Shown: positions 34,253-43,033, numbered from the stretch's first letter. The stretch is 64,000 bases of DNA from CAVXZE01 sp964615365 (GCA_964615365.1 CAZTOU010000010.1:1-64000); one strand, 5' to 3'. Program-made: numbers and translations. Notes: generated from the letters alone by a model not told the origin.

Positions 34253-36097
34253 ATGAACCCTGAAGCCACGTCTCTCGAAGAAGATGTAACAGCCGAATCA
34301 GAAGACCGGGGAGAAGACGCAGCCCCTGTCGAAGCAGAAAGCCAGGAAGTGGGCGGCGCGCAAGCTCCCTCCGACAAGGCGCAGAAGCTGCAGAAGCTGT
34401 TGGCGACCAAGCTCAACCGCCAAATCGTCGGGTCCCTCGTCGGGTGCATCCACTGCGGAATGTGCCACGAGGCCTGTCACTACGTGCTGACGCATCCCGA
34501 TGATCCCAAGATGACCCCCTCCTACAAGGCCGACCAGCTGCGCAAGATCTTCAAGGCCAACCACGACTGGACGGGCCGGGTCTTCCCCTGGTGGGTGGGA
34601 GCCACGACACCGGTCACCGACGAGGATCTCGAGAGGCTCAAGGACATCGCCTTCGGTACCTGCACGAACTGCCGTCGCTGTACCTACAACTGTCCGATGG
34701 GGGTGGACACCGCGACGCTGAATCGCCTCATGCGCGGCCTGTTGACGTCGGTGGGCGTCATGCCGGAAGGCGTTCGCGTGGTGTCCAAGGACCAGTGGGA
34801 GATCGGCAATCAGATGGGCGTGCTCCGGGAGGACTACATCGACACGCTCGAATGGATGAGCGAAGAACTGGTGGCGGAGGTGGGAGACGAGTCGGCCACC
34901 ATTCCCATCGACAAGACCAACTGCGAAGTCATGTACACGATCAACCCGCGCGAGGCGAAGTACGACCCCCGGACCATCGGGAAGGCGGCCAAGATCTTCT
35001 GGGCGGCCGACGAGAGCTGGACGATGCCCAGCGAAGGCTGGGACCAGACCAACTTTGGCCTCTTCTCAGGCGACGACCAGCTGGGGGGTGCGGCGGGAAA
35101 GCGGGTTTACGAGAAGGTCCAGGAGCTGAACGCAAATCGGCTGGTGATCTCCGAGTGCGGCCACGGCTTCCGCTCCACCCGTTGCGAGGCGCCGAACTGG
35201 TCCCAGACGGACATCCCTTTCCCGATGGAGAGCTCCATCTTCACGATGCTGCGTTACATCGAAGAGGGACGCATCGTGGTGGACCCGAATGTGTGCAAGG
35301 AACGGGTGACCTACCACGATTCGTGCAACCTCGCCCGGAGCTGTGGGATCACGGAGGAGCCCCGTGAGCTGCTCCGGATGACGGCAAAGGACTTCGTGGA
35401 GATGACTCCAAACCGCGCCGACAACTACTGCTGTACGGGCGGCGGCGGGGCGATGTCGATGTCCGAGTACACGCCTCGGCGTCTGGTCTCGGCGAAGGTC
35501 AAGGCGGACCAGATTGCGGCCACCGGGGCCACGATCGTGGTCACCTCGTGCCACAACTGCGTCGACGGCCTCGCCGACCTCATCAAGCACTACAAGCTTG
35601 ATTGCAGGGTGGAACAGCTGGTAGACCTGGTCGCAGACGCCCTGGTTCTGGAGGAATGCGCCGTGAGCAAGAAGAAAGCCGCCCTGAAACAGGAAGTTGG
35701 GCGCGCGCTCGAGGGCCGAAGGATCCTCGTCGTCGATGACGAGGATGACGCGCGCACCTTCCTCAGCACCGTGCTTTCCGATGCCGGTGCCACGATCATC
35801 GAGGCGACGGACGGTGACGAGGCGATCGGGCTGGCGAAGAGAGAGAATCCCGACCTCATCACTCTCGATATCTCGATGCCGGGGAAGGATGGCGTCGAGG
35901 TCTTCCGCGAGCTTCGCGGCAATCCGGACACAGCGGGGACGGCGATCTGCGTGGTCACCGGACATCCGGAGTTTCGGGAGGTGATCTACGCCGCCTCCGC
36001 GGACAAGCCCGAAGGCTACATGCACAAGCCCGTGAGCCCTGAGGATCTCATCGACGGGCTGCGCCGGATTCTCGATCTGAAGGAGAAGAAGCACTAG
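34253..36097 (+). CDS. DsrK/HdrD-like iron-sulfur protein fused to a response-regulator receiver domain
   Basis: A 614-residue two-part protein. Residues 1-45 are acidic. Two 4Fe-4S sites follow (C65-C68-C71-C75, with H instead of P after the last Cys; C137-C140-C143-C147). The middle carries a DsrK-like region (DQTNFGLFSGDDQLGG, VISECGHGFRSTR) and a CCG-type domain (HDSCNLARSCG, NYCCTGGGGAMS, TSCHNCVDG) that in relatives holds a noncubane 4Fe-4S cluster. Residues 488-614 form a complete receiver: ILVVDDEDDA, phospho-acceptor D539 in LITLDISMPGKDG, VVTG, and lysine in YMHKPVSPE. No DNA-binding part exists. An SD-like GGAGGA at 35650-35655 before an in-frame GTG (35663) could also yield a free receiver. 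Confidence 0.9.
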   Translation: MNPEATSLEEDVTAESEDRGEDAAPVEAESQEVGGAQAPSDKAQKLQKLLATKLNRQIVGSLVGCIHCGMCHEACHYVLTHPDDPKMTPSYKADQLRKIFKANHDWTGRVFPWWVGATTPVTDEDLERLKDIAFGTCTNCRRCTYNCPMGVDTATLNRLMRGLLTSVGVMPEGVRVVSKDQWEIGNQMGVLREDYIDTLEWMSEELVAEVGDESATIPIDKTNCEVMYTINPREAKYDPRTIGKAAKIFWAADESWTMPSEGWDQTNFGLFSGDDQLGGAAGKRVYEKVQELNANRLVISECGHGFRSTRCEAPNWSQTDIPFPMESSIFTMLRYIEEGRIVVDPNVCKERVTYHDSCNLARSCGITEEPRELLRMTAKDFVEMTPNRADNYCCTGGGGAMSMSEYTPRRLVSAKVKADQIAATGATIVVTSCHNCVDGLADLIKHYKLDCRVEQLVDLVADALVLEECAVSKKKAALKQEVGRALEGRRILVVDDEDDARTFLSTVLSDAGATIIEATDGDEAIGLAKRENPDLITLDISMPGKDGVEVFRELRGNPDTAGTAICVVTGHPEFREVIYAASADKPEGYMHKPVSPEDLIDGLRRILDLKEKKH

Positions 36098-36151
36098 GGG
36101 AGCCAGCAGATCGACGGCCCTCGGCAGCCAGGGGAATTGCGGGAGGACCAC

Positions 36152-37597
36152 ATGGACGATCGCCACGAGCAGTACTTCGAGGAGATGCCCTGCTACCTGT
36201 CGATCCACGACAAGGACTTCCGCATCATCGACGCGAACCGCCGCTTCCGTACCGATTTCGGAGAGCGGATCGGTGACTTCTGCTACCGCGCCTACAAGCA
36301 GCGGGAAGAGGTCTGCCCCAACTGTCCGGTGGAGATGACCTTTGCCGACGGGGAGAGTCATTCCAGCGAGCAGCTCCTGCTCAGCCAGCACGGTGAGTGG
36401 GTGTATACCATGGTCCACACCAGGCCGTTTCGGGACGAGAACGGTGAAATCGTGTCGGTGATGGAGATGCTCACCGACATCGGCGAGGTGAAGAAGCTCC
36501 AGTGGCTCCTGGAGCGCAGCCAGGATCACTTCAGGCAGCTCTTCGAGGAGGTCCCCTGCTATATCTCCGTGCAGAGTCCGGATCTGAAGATACGGGATGC
36601 CAACCGCCAGTTCCGCGAGACCTTCGGTCCGGCGGTGGGAAACCACTGCTACGAGGTCTACAAGCATCGCGATGAGCCCTGTCTGGTATGCGCCGCCCGG
36701 CAGACCCTCGAGGACGGCCAATGGCGGAACTCCGAGGAGGTGGTGACCTCGGCCAACGGGAAGAAGATCAACGTGCTTGCCACGCTGGCGCCGATCCTCG
36801 GCCCCGACGGGAAGCCCGAGGCCGTCATGGAGATGTCTGCCGACATCACACAGATGCGGCAGCTGCAGTCGCAGCTCACCTCCATCGGCCTGCTGGTCGG
36901 CTCGATTTCGCACGGCATCAAGGGCTTTCTCACCGGCCTGGACGGCGGCATCTACCTGGTGAACTCCGGATTCGGGAATGAAGACCGGGCCCGAATCGAG
37001 AAGGGCTGGGACATGGTCCAGCGCAACGTGGGCCGGATCCGCAGCATGGTGATGGACATCCTCTATTACGCGAAGGACCGGGAGCTGTCCCTCACCGAGG
37101 TCGACCCGGTCGAGGTGTTCGTCGACATGGAAGGCGGCCTGCAGAAGAAGGCCAGTGACATCGACACCGAGCTGAGCATCGACATCGACGACGACGCCGG
37201 AACCTTCTCAGGTGATGCAATGGCATCCCGGGCGATGCTGATGAACGTCGTCGAGAACTCTCTGGACGCCTGCCGTGCCGACCGGGACAAGGAACGGCAT
37301 TTCGTGAAGGTGAAGGTACATCGCGAGCCACCGTTCATGGTCTTCGACGTCGAGGACAACGGCATCGGCATGGACCGCGAGACCCGGGAGAAGATCTTCT
37401 CCCTGTTCTTCACCTCCAAGGGGATCAAGGGGACGGGGCTCGGGCTATTCATCGCGAACAAGATCGTCGACAAGCACGGCGGCCGAATCGAAGTCGATTC
37501 GGAGCCACAGCGCGGTACTCGCTTCCTGATACGTCTCCCGCTGGAAGCGCGCCCGAGCGTCCCTCCGGTCGAAGAGCCGCTAACTCAGGAGCAGTAG
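36152..37597 (+). CDS. Histidine kinase with two PAS domains, each carrying a CxxC pair
   Basis: A 481-residue cytoplasmic sensor kinase with no membrane segment. PAS1 spans about 8-112 and PAS2 about 130-235. Both hold the same cysteine layout (C44/C55/C58 in FCYRAYKQREEVCPNCPV; C166/C177/C180 in CYEVYKHRDEPCLVCAA). The H-box is SIGLLVGSISHGIKGFLTGL with phospho-accepting H254, and the ATPase has NVVENSLDA, DNGIGM and GTGLGLFIANKIV. ATG 36152 fits the SD GGGAGGA; an earlier TTG is less likely. It sits between the receiver fusion and two free receivers, all likely partners. Redox sensing through the CxxC pairs is inference. Confidence 0.92.
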   Translation: MDDRHEQYFEEMPCYLSIHDKDFRIIDANRRFRTDFGERIGDFCYRAYKQREEVCPNCPVEMTFADGESHSSEQLLLSQHGEWVYTMVHTRPFRDENGEIVSVMEMLTDIGEVKKLQWLLERSQDHFRQLFEEVPCYISVQSPDLKIRDANRQFRETFGPAVGNHCYEVYKHRDEPCLVCAARQTLEDGQWRNSEEVVTSANGKKINVLATLAPILGPDGKPEAVMEMSADITQMRQLQSQLTSIGLLVGSISHGIKGFLTGLDGGIYLVNSGFGNEDRARIEKGWDMVQRNVGRIRSMVMDILYYAKDRELSLTEVDPVEVFVDMEGGLQKKASDIDTELSIDIDDDAGTFSGDAMASRAMLMNVVENSLDACRADRDKERHFVKVKVHREPPFMVFDVEDNGIGMDRETREKIFSLFFTSKGIKGTGLGLFIANKIVDKHGGRIEVDSEPQRGTRFLIRLPLEARPSVPPVEEPLTQEQ

Positions 37598-37615
37598 GCG
37601 GCGGGGGTTGGTGCC

Positions 37616-38026
37616 ATGGCCGATGTGTCCAATGGAAGAAGACGGGTCCTGGTAGTGGACGACGATCAGGACACCCTGGATTACCTGTCGGCGCTGCTGG
37701 TTGACAATGGATACGAGGTACGAACCGCAACGAATCATTCGACGGCCCTCGCGCAGCTCGAGGAGTTCGAGGCCGACGCGGTGCTCATGGACGTGAGGAT
37801 GCCGGGCAAATCGGGGCTGGACCTGCTGGTGAAGCTGCGCAGCAGTCCGCAGTGGAACGATCTCTCGGTGATCGTGGTCACCGGGGACGACCGGGTCCTG
37901 GAAGACCACGGTAGATCCTACCTCGCTGCCCACAAGGGGCTGCGGGGGCCCGACGCCGAGCTGGGCAAGCCCGTGGACCCGGAGGAGTTGCTCCAGATTC
38001 TGAAGAGCCGAGCGCCGATGCGCTAG
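37616..38026 (+). CDS. Stand-alone response-regulator receiver (CheY-like)
   Basis: A 136-residue single receiver domain. The acidic pocket is VLVVDDDQDTLDYL, the phospho-acceptor is in DAVLMDVRMPGKSGLD, the switch threonine in VIVVTGDD, and the lysine in AELGKPVDPEELL. It has no output domain. It starts 18 bp after the kinase gene and probably is phosphorylated by it. An insertion of about 10 residues before the lysine (YLAAHKGLRGPD) is shared in kind with the other receivers of this operon. Confidence 0.9.
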   Translation: MADVSNGRRRVLVVDDDQDTLDYLSALLVDNGYEVRTATNHSTALAQLEEFEADAVLMDVRMPGKSGLDLLVKLRSSPQWNDLSVIVVTGDDRVLEDHGRSYLAAHKGLRGPDAELGKPVDPEELLQILKSRAPMR

Positions 38027-38089
38027 CCTTGGGGCGAGGAATGGGGGCAGCTGGCGCCAGGGTCCCTCGATCTGGGCAAGGAGATGGAC

Positions 38090-38476
38090 ATGGCTGAGGA
38101 GAGCAAGACGATCCTGATCGTCGAGGATGAGCCGGATACCGCCACCTACCTGAGTGCCCTTCTGGGGGATGCCGGATACAACACCGTCGAAGCCGAGGAT
38201 GGGGTCAAGGCACTCGAGAGAGTCAAGACCAGCCGCCCGGACCTCATCACTCTGGACATCAGCATGCCCAAGAAGAGCGGCGTCCGGTTCTACCGGGACA
38301 TGAAGGAGAGCGATGAGTGGAAGGGGATCCCCATCATCATCGTGACTGGCGTCTCGAGCGACTTCGAGAAGTTCATCTCGACCCGCCGCCATGTGCCTCC
38401 GCCCGAGGGATACCTTTCCAAACCGATCGATAGAGAGCAGATGCTCTCCCTGATCCAGGCTCAGATCGGCGCGTAG
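38090..38476 (+). CDS. Stand-alone response-regulator receiver (CheY-like)
   Basis: A 128-residue receiver domain, last gene of the redox/phosphorelay operon. Key residues: ILIVEDEPDTATYL, the phospho-acceptor in LITLDISMPKKSGV, IIIVTGVSS and YLSKPIDREQ. The phosphorylation loop is nearly identical to that of the receiver fused to the DsrK-like protein (PDLITLDISMP in both), pointing to duplication within the operon. ATG 38090 is preferred over 38084 because AAGGAG at 38078-38083 leaves a 6-nt spacer. Confidence 0.9.
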   Translation: MAEESKTILIVEDEPDTATYLSALLGDAGYNTVEAEDGVKALERVKTSRPDLITLDISMPKKSGVRFYRDMKESDEWKGIPIIIVTGVSSDFEKFISTRRHVPPPEGYLSKPIDREQMLSLIQAQIGA

Positions 38477-38593
38477 CGCAGCTTTCGGCGCGATCTCTTC
38501 CGCCGCCCGCGCGCAGGCGCCGGGCCGGGCGTCCGGCTCGGAGCCCGCGTCTCCTCCAGAGGCTAGTATCGTAAGCTCGAGGAGGAAGAGATC

Positions 38594-40339
38594 GTGAGCA
38601 GTGTGAAGCATCCCCCCGAACCTCCGCGCCGTCTCTCCGCCGAGGATTACGCGCGCGCCGAGCAGTTCCTCCCCTGGAACGTGAATCCCCGGGTGCGGAA
38701 CCTCGAGGTCCGGCCGCACTGGATCGAAGCGGGCGACCGCTTCTGGTACGAGCGGCAGACGCGGGACGGAGCCGAGGTGATGGTGATCGACGTCCGCACC
38801 GGCGAGCGCCGCCTGGTAGACGACGAAGGCGAGCGCGAATCGCTGAGGAAGGCCGCAGGAACGGGAATGGCGGGGGAGCGCCTCGACTCGACTCTCACGC
38901 ACGGCCTGATCTCGCCGGACGGCCGCTGGGCGGTGTCCGCCCGCGACTCGAACCTGATCCTGCGGGACATGGACTCCGGCGATGAGCGAGCCCTCACCGA
39001 AGACGGCGAACCGCACCACGCCTACGGCAAGTCGCCGGACTCCAACACGTTCGCGGTGAGCGCACGGATCGCGGGGATCCCCATGCCGCCGATGGCGCTG
39101 TGGTCACCCGACTCTCGAAGGCTTCTCACCGTGCGCCTCGACGAGCGGAGCGTGAAGGATCTCCACCTCCTCCAGCTGGCGCCGCCCGACGCGAGCGCGC
39201 GGCCAGTGCTCCACACCTACCGCTACGCGATGGCCGCCGACGAGCACATCCCTCACGCCGACCTGTGGGTCTTCGACATCCCCTCCGGGCGGCAGGTGCG
39301 GGCGGAGTGGACACCGATTCCCGCGCCGCTCTTCTCCCCCATCGAGCTCCAGCACGTCTGGTGGAGCGAGGACGGTACGCTCGCATACTTCATCGACCTG
39401 GCCCGCGGCTGTCGGGAATGCCGCCTCTGCGAGCTGGATCCAGCGACCGGCGCCGTGCGGCCCATTCTCGAAGAGCAGAACGACACCTACCTGGAGCTGA
39501 ACCTCACCACCATGGCAGAGCCCAACGTGCGGATCCTGGGCGGGGGGGAAGAGGTCATCTGGTTCTCGGAGCGGGACGGCTGGGGACACCTCTACCTCTA
39601 CGACGGTCGCACGGGAGAGCTCAAGAACCAGATCACCGCGGGCGACTGGTTGGTGCGCGACATCATCCGGGTCGACGAGAAGATGCGGCGGGTGTACTTC
39701 ACGGCGTGCGGCCGCGAGCCGGAGCGCGACCCCTACTACCGGCACCTCTACGGCATCGACCTGGATGGCTCCGGTCTGGCCCTTTTGACGCCGGAGGACG
39801 CGGACCACCAGGTCTCGATTCCCCCCGCCAGCGAGATCGTGGCCCTAGCGCAGATGGCGCTTCTCGGCGGATCACCATCGGTCGCCGGCTTCTCACCCTC
39901 CGGCCGCTACTTCGTGGACACCTGGTCGAGGATGGACGCCGCGCCGCCCTTTCGCTCCAAGGCCTTTCACGATTTCGCCCACGGCCGCATGGAGGATGCC
40001 GGCGGTCTGGAGGACCACATCGCGGGGCTGCGCCAGCTCGCGGATCGCCATCCCTACATGGACCTCGACCGGGTGGGCATCACCGGCCATTCGGGAGGCG
40101 GCTTCGCCTCGACGCGGGCGATTCTGGCCTACCCGGAGTTCTACAAGGTCGCGAAGGCTCTGATCGAGGCGAACAAGGACTTCGACCTGGTGCTGCTTCC
40201 CAATCGCAATCATCCGACGAGTCTTCTCGACCCCTACATGCTCCGCAGGCTCTGGGACCACTTCGTCGAGCACCTGCTGGGCGCGGAGCCGCCGGCGAGC
40301 TACCGGATTCACGGTCCGGAGGAGCCTGCAGTCCGCTGA
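38594..40339 (+). CDS. S9 (dipeptidyl-peptidase IV-like) protein with shortened catalytic domain
   Basis: A 581-residue homologue of DPP4-type serine peptidases. The N-terminal beta-propeller appears whole (WSPDSRRLLTVRLDERSVKD, VIWFSERDGWGHLYLYDG, YFVDTWSRMDAAPP). The hydrolase part jumps from RMDAAPP straight to FRSKAFHDFAHGRMEDAGG (near 39950), and after the nucleophile GITGHSGGGFASTRAILAY it jumps from PEFYKVA to KALIEANKDFDLVLLPNRNH (near 40153). Relatives have about 100 and 80 more residues there, including the catalytic aspartate. The Ser and His regions remain. Both losses keep the frame. GTG start with GGAGGAAG. Activity as a peptidase is doubtful; assembly error is possible. Confidence 0.78.
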   Translation: MSSVKHPPEPPRRLSAEDYARAEQFLPWNVNPRVRNLEVRPHWIEAGDRFWYERQTRDGAEVMVIDVRTGERRLVDDEGERESLRKAAGTGMAGERLDSTLTHGLISPDGRWAVSARDSNLILRDMDSGDERALTEDGEPHHAYGKSPDSNTFAVSARIAGIPMPPMALWSPDSRRLLTVRLDERSVKDLHLLQLAPPDASARPVLHTYRYAMAADEHIPHADLWVFDIPSGRQVRAEWTPIPAPLFSPIELQHVWWSEDGTLAYFIDLARGCRECRLCELDPATGAVRPILEEQNDTYLELNLTTMAEPNVRILGGGEEVIWFSERDGWGHLYLYDGRTGELKNQITAGDWLVRDIIRVDEKMRRVYFTACGREPERDPYYRHLYGIDLDGSGLALLTPEDADHQVSIPPASEIVALAQMALLGGSPSVAGFSPSGRYFVDTWSRMDAAPPFRSKAFHDFAHGRMEDAGGLEDHIAGLRQLADRHPYMDLDRVGITGHSGGGFASTRAILAYPEFYKVAKALIEANKDFDLVLLPNRNHPTSLLDPYMLRRLWDHFVEHLLGAEPPASYRIHGPEEPAVR

Positions 40340-40513
40340 CGGATCACGCCCCATCCTCTCGAGACCAAACAACCCACCGCAAACGGTGTAAGTAGATCAC
40401 CCTAGGTCAGGGTGTCCACGTCGCGCGCCGATTTCAGCGACGGGATCGTCGTGCCGATCTCGCCAACGATGAGGCCAGCCGAGCGCGAGCCGCCGCGGAG
40501 GGAAGCCGATCGA

Positions 40514-41392
40514 ATGACGTACCAGCCGTCCTGCATCGTCGTCCTCGACGACGAGCGCGAGTCGGTGGGATCCACCGCGTTGGCGCTCGTCCGGCTCGGA
40601 GTCGAGCCGCTCTACTCCAAGTGGCTGGATGAGGCGCAGCTCTTCGCCTGCGAGGCGTCGGGACGGGTGGACGGCGGGATCGCCTCGTCTCGATTGAGCA
40701 CCGATCAACTCGTGGCTCTGCGCGACGTCGTGGCGGCGAACGCATCAGAGCGCAAGACCAGCGTCCTCCTGGTCGGGCCCCAGACCGATCCGACCTCGAG
40801 CGAAGAGCTGCGTCGCGCCGGCTTCTCGTCGTGCCTTTGGGAGCCTTTCAACACGGCAGAGCTCAGATTCGCCATCAGCAATCTGGTCTTGATCCCCGAA
40901 GAGGTCGCTCCCCGCCGAGAGCCGCGGGCGGGCGCGAATTGTCTCTGCTGGATGCTCGTCGACGGCACCCGCTCCTTCGGCGTGCTCTACACGATCTCCG
41001 CGCGCGGCGCCTATGTGGAGATGCCCAGTCCCCTTCCCGAGGGAACCGAGATCGAGATGGAGTTCGACTTCGACGACCTGAAGGTGGCGACCACTGCACG
41101 GGTGATCTATTCGATCCGGCCCGACCACGGAAGAATCTCTCTTCTCGCGCCCGGAGTCGGCTGCGTCTTCACGGGTCTCGAGAAGGTCCTCGAGTCCGAG
41201 ATCCGCAGCCGGGTCGCCCGGCGTGCGGCGAGACACTCGCTGCCGAACAGGGACGTGCCGGATCCGCTCGAGACGACCCGAGTGTCGAGCGCGAACCCGC
41301 TGCTCGAGGATGTCGCGCCGGCACTCGGTCCCCTTCGACCCGGAAGCGCGACCGGGGCGAAATCTGGGGACTGGCTGAAGTCGACGGGCTGA
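40514..41392 (+). CDS. PilZ-domain protein with degenerate receiver-like N-terminus
   Basis: A 292-residue protein. Residues 1-125 follow a receiver fold pattern (CIVVLDDERESVGSTALALV, TSVLLVGPQTD, GFSSCLWEPFNTAELRFAIS), but without a clear phospho-acceptor pocket. Residues about 130-225 look like PilZ: RREPR (RxxxR) and TISARGAYVEMP, where the usual D/N-x-S-x-x-G reads T-x-S-x-x-G, so c-di-GMP binding is uncertain. A disordered tail follows. The ATG at 40514 is preferred because GGAGGGAAG precedes it and strand 1 starts there; a GTG at 40412 would add 34 residues. It lies just beyond the phosphorelay operon. Confidence 0.7.
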   Translation: MTYQPSCIVVLDDERESVGSTALALVRLGVEPLYSKWLDEAQLFACEASGRVDGGIASSRLSTDQLVALRDVVAANASERKTSVLLVGPQTDPTSSEELRRAGFSSCLWEPFNTAELRFAISNLVLIPEEVAPRREPRAGANCLCWMLVDGTRSFGVLYTISARGAYVEMPSPLPEGTEIEMEFDFDDLKVATTARVIYSIRPDHGRISLLAPGVGCVFTGLEKVLESEIRSRVARRAARHSLPNRDVPDPLETTRVSSANPLLEDVAPALGPLRPGSATGAKSGDWLKSTG

Positions 41393-41415
41393 ACGAATGC
41401 CCTCTCTGCCAGCTC

Positions 41416-42933
41416 CTAGCGGAACTCGCCGAGCGGGTACTCATCTGCAGCTCGGATCAGCGCGATGAGCAGATTGGTCGAGGGCACCAGCTCCTCCCGG
41501 GCCACCGCTTCGAGGGTGTCCTCCGGGAAGTTCAGATACGGCTCCGCAGAGAGGAGCCCCACGGTGGGGAGCCCCGCCTCGAACGGCTCGCCCGAGATGC
41601 CCCTGGCCTTTCCTGTCGTCAACTGGACGAGCCGCTGGGGAATGACCGTGCTGCGCCGGTAGTCGGTGTGGAGAACCGCCGCCTTGGCGAGCTCCGGGAC
41701 GAGGCCGCCCCAGCTCGTCAGCAGCATCCGGAAGCTCGGAATCTCCGAGACCGCGAACGACAGGTCTTCCCGAGGTCGGAGCCGCCTTCCGACGTGCTCC
41801 GCGGAGATCACCAGAGCGGTCTTCCGGAGGATTCCTTCCCGATGCCGCTCGACGAATTGACGCTCGCCGACGCGTCCGATGGTGTGGGCGTCGACCGCCA
41901 GGAAGATGATGCCGCGCTCCAGGGGAAGCCGATCGCGCACGCTCGCGAAGTGCTCTGCCAGCGCCAGGACGACAGAGACGCCGGAGGCATCCTGCACCGC
42001 CTGCGCGAAGTGGGAGTCGTAGTGACCCATCACCACGTAGTACTCGTCGGTCTTCCCGGGAAGTTCCGCCCAGAGGTTGTAGGCGGTTCCCCGATCGAGC
42101 CGCGCGCGCATGCGAATCGTCCCGGTCACACCCCCCCGCATCGCCATGCTCCGCACCCGCTCGACGAGGCTCCGGCGAATCCAGACCCCGGGGATCGCCT
42201 TGCGAAGCCCGTGGTTCATCTGGGGAGAGAACGCGTCGGAATCCCACTGCATCTGCCCCAGCAGCCCGACCATCCCGACCGCGCCGCGTTCGCTGACCTT
42301 CTCGTAGATCACTCGCTCGAAATCCGAGTCCTGCATCAGGATACGCGGCTCCACCGCCAGTGTGTCCTCGGGGTCGTGGAGGAAGAAGGCGCGCTGCAAG
42401 ACGGGAGACAGAGCGGGCTTCCCGGGCTGCTCGAAGACGGCGATCTTGCCGAAAAGGTCGATCCCATCGATCCCGCCGCCATCCCCGACGTAGACCAGCT
42501 CACCGCGGACGCCAGCCTCCCCGGTCGGCGGCGAGAAGGGGATGTAGAAGCAGGGAACCGACTCGGTCTCCCGGTTCGCCGAATCCGAGACCACCAGATC
42601 CCAGTCGTCCACCTCGAAGGTCCCGACCTCGAAGGGCTCGGGTTCGGCCAGCCGCAAGCCGAGGCTCCGGAACCGACCTGCGATGTAGTCCCGGGTCTTT
42701 CGCCCCCCCTCGGCGCCCGGTTCTCGGCGGCCGAAGCCGACGATGTCAGCGATCCAGGAGAAGATCTCCTCACCCGTCTGCGTGGTCTCCTCCGCGGTGA
42801 CGCGCAGAGCTGGGACCGACTTCAGATAGGCGGGTACCCCGAAGTAGAGCAGCGCGGCGAGAAGCGCGATCCCTCCGACGAAGCCACCGAGCAGGTATCG
42901 CAGAGCTCGCACGGCCCTCTCCTCCGATCGCAT
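41416..42933 (-). CDS. M28-like peptidase family protein, membrane-anchored, noncanonical metal site
   Basis: A 505-residue protein with one N-terminal membrane segment (LLGGFVGGIALLAALLYFGV), so the enzyme part faces the periplasm. A PA-like insert lies in the first half. The M28 start VVMGHYDSHFAQAVQDASGV gives the first His and Asp ligands. The normal catalytic Glu-Glu is replaced (FLAVDAHTIGRVGERQF), and the last histidine region reads YLNFPEDTLEAV, so metal chemistry differs from aminopeptidases. It may belong to a less studied M28 branch. It is convergent with the PilZ gene and divergent from the M20 peptidase. Confidence 0.75.
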   Translation of the reverse strand: MRSEERAVRALRYLLGGFVGGIALLAALLYFGVPAYLKSVPALRVTAEETTQTGEEIFSWIADIVGFGRREPGAEGGRKTRDYIAGRFRSLGLRLAEPEPFEVGTFEVDDWDLVVSDSANRETESVPCFYIPFSPPTGEAGVRGELVYVGDGGGIDGIDLFGKIAVFEQPGKPALSPVLQRAFFLHDPEDTLAVEPRILMQDSDFERVIYEKVSERGAVGMVGLLGQMQWDSDAFSPQMNHGLRKAIPGVWIRRSLVERVRSMAMRGGVTGTIRMRARLDRGTAYNLWAELPGKTDEYYVVMGHYDSHFAQAVQDASGVSVVLALAEHFASVRDRLPLERGIIFLAVDAHTIGRVGERQFVERHREGILRKTALVISAEHVGRRLRPREDLSFAVSEIPSFRMLLTSWGGLVPELAKAAVLHTDYRRSTVIPQRLVQLTTGKARGISGEPFEAGLPTVGLLSAEPYLNFPEDTLEAVAREELVPSTNLLIALIRAADEYPLGEFR

Positions 42934-43033
42934 CAACCTCGTGCCCAGGGTAGAGGATATCGCGACGCGACCGCCCGCAGTAGCGTCTTGCGCGAGGTTC
43001 GCCGACGGGTTAGAGAGAAGGAAAGGGGTGGAA

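Noticed and set aside
33553..36097. Respiratory nitrate reductase or dissimilatory sulfite reductase operon
   Set aside because: Only the NarI/DsrM-like and DsrK-like parts are present; no NarGHJ, DsrAB or DsrC genes are in the window.
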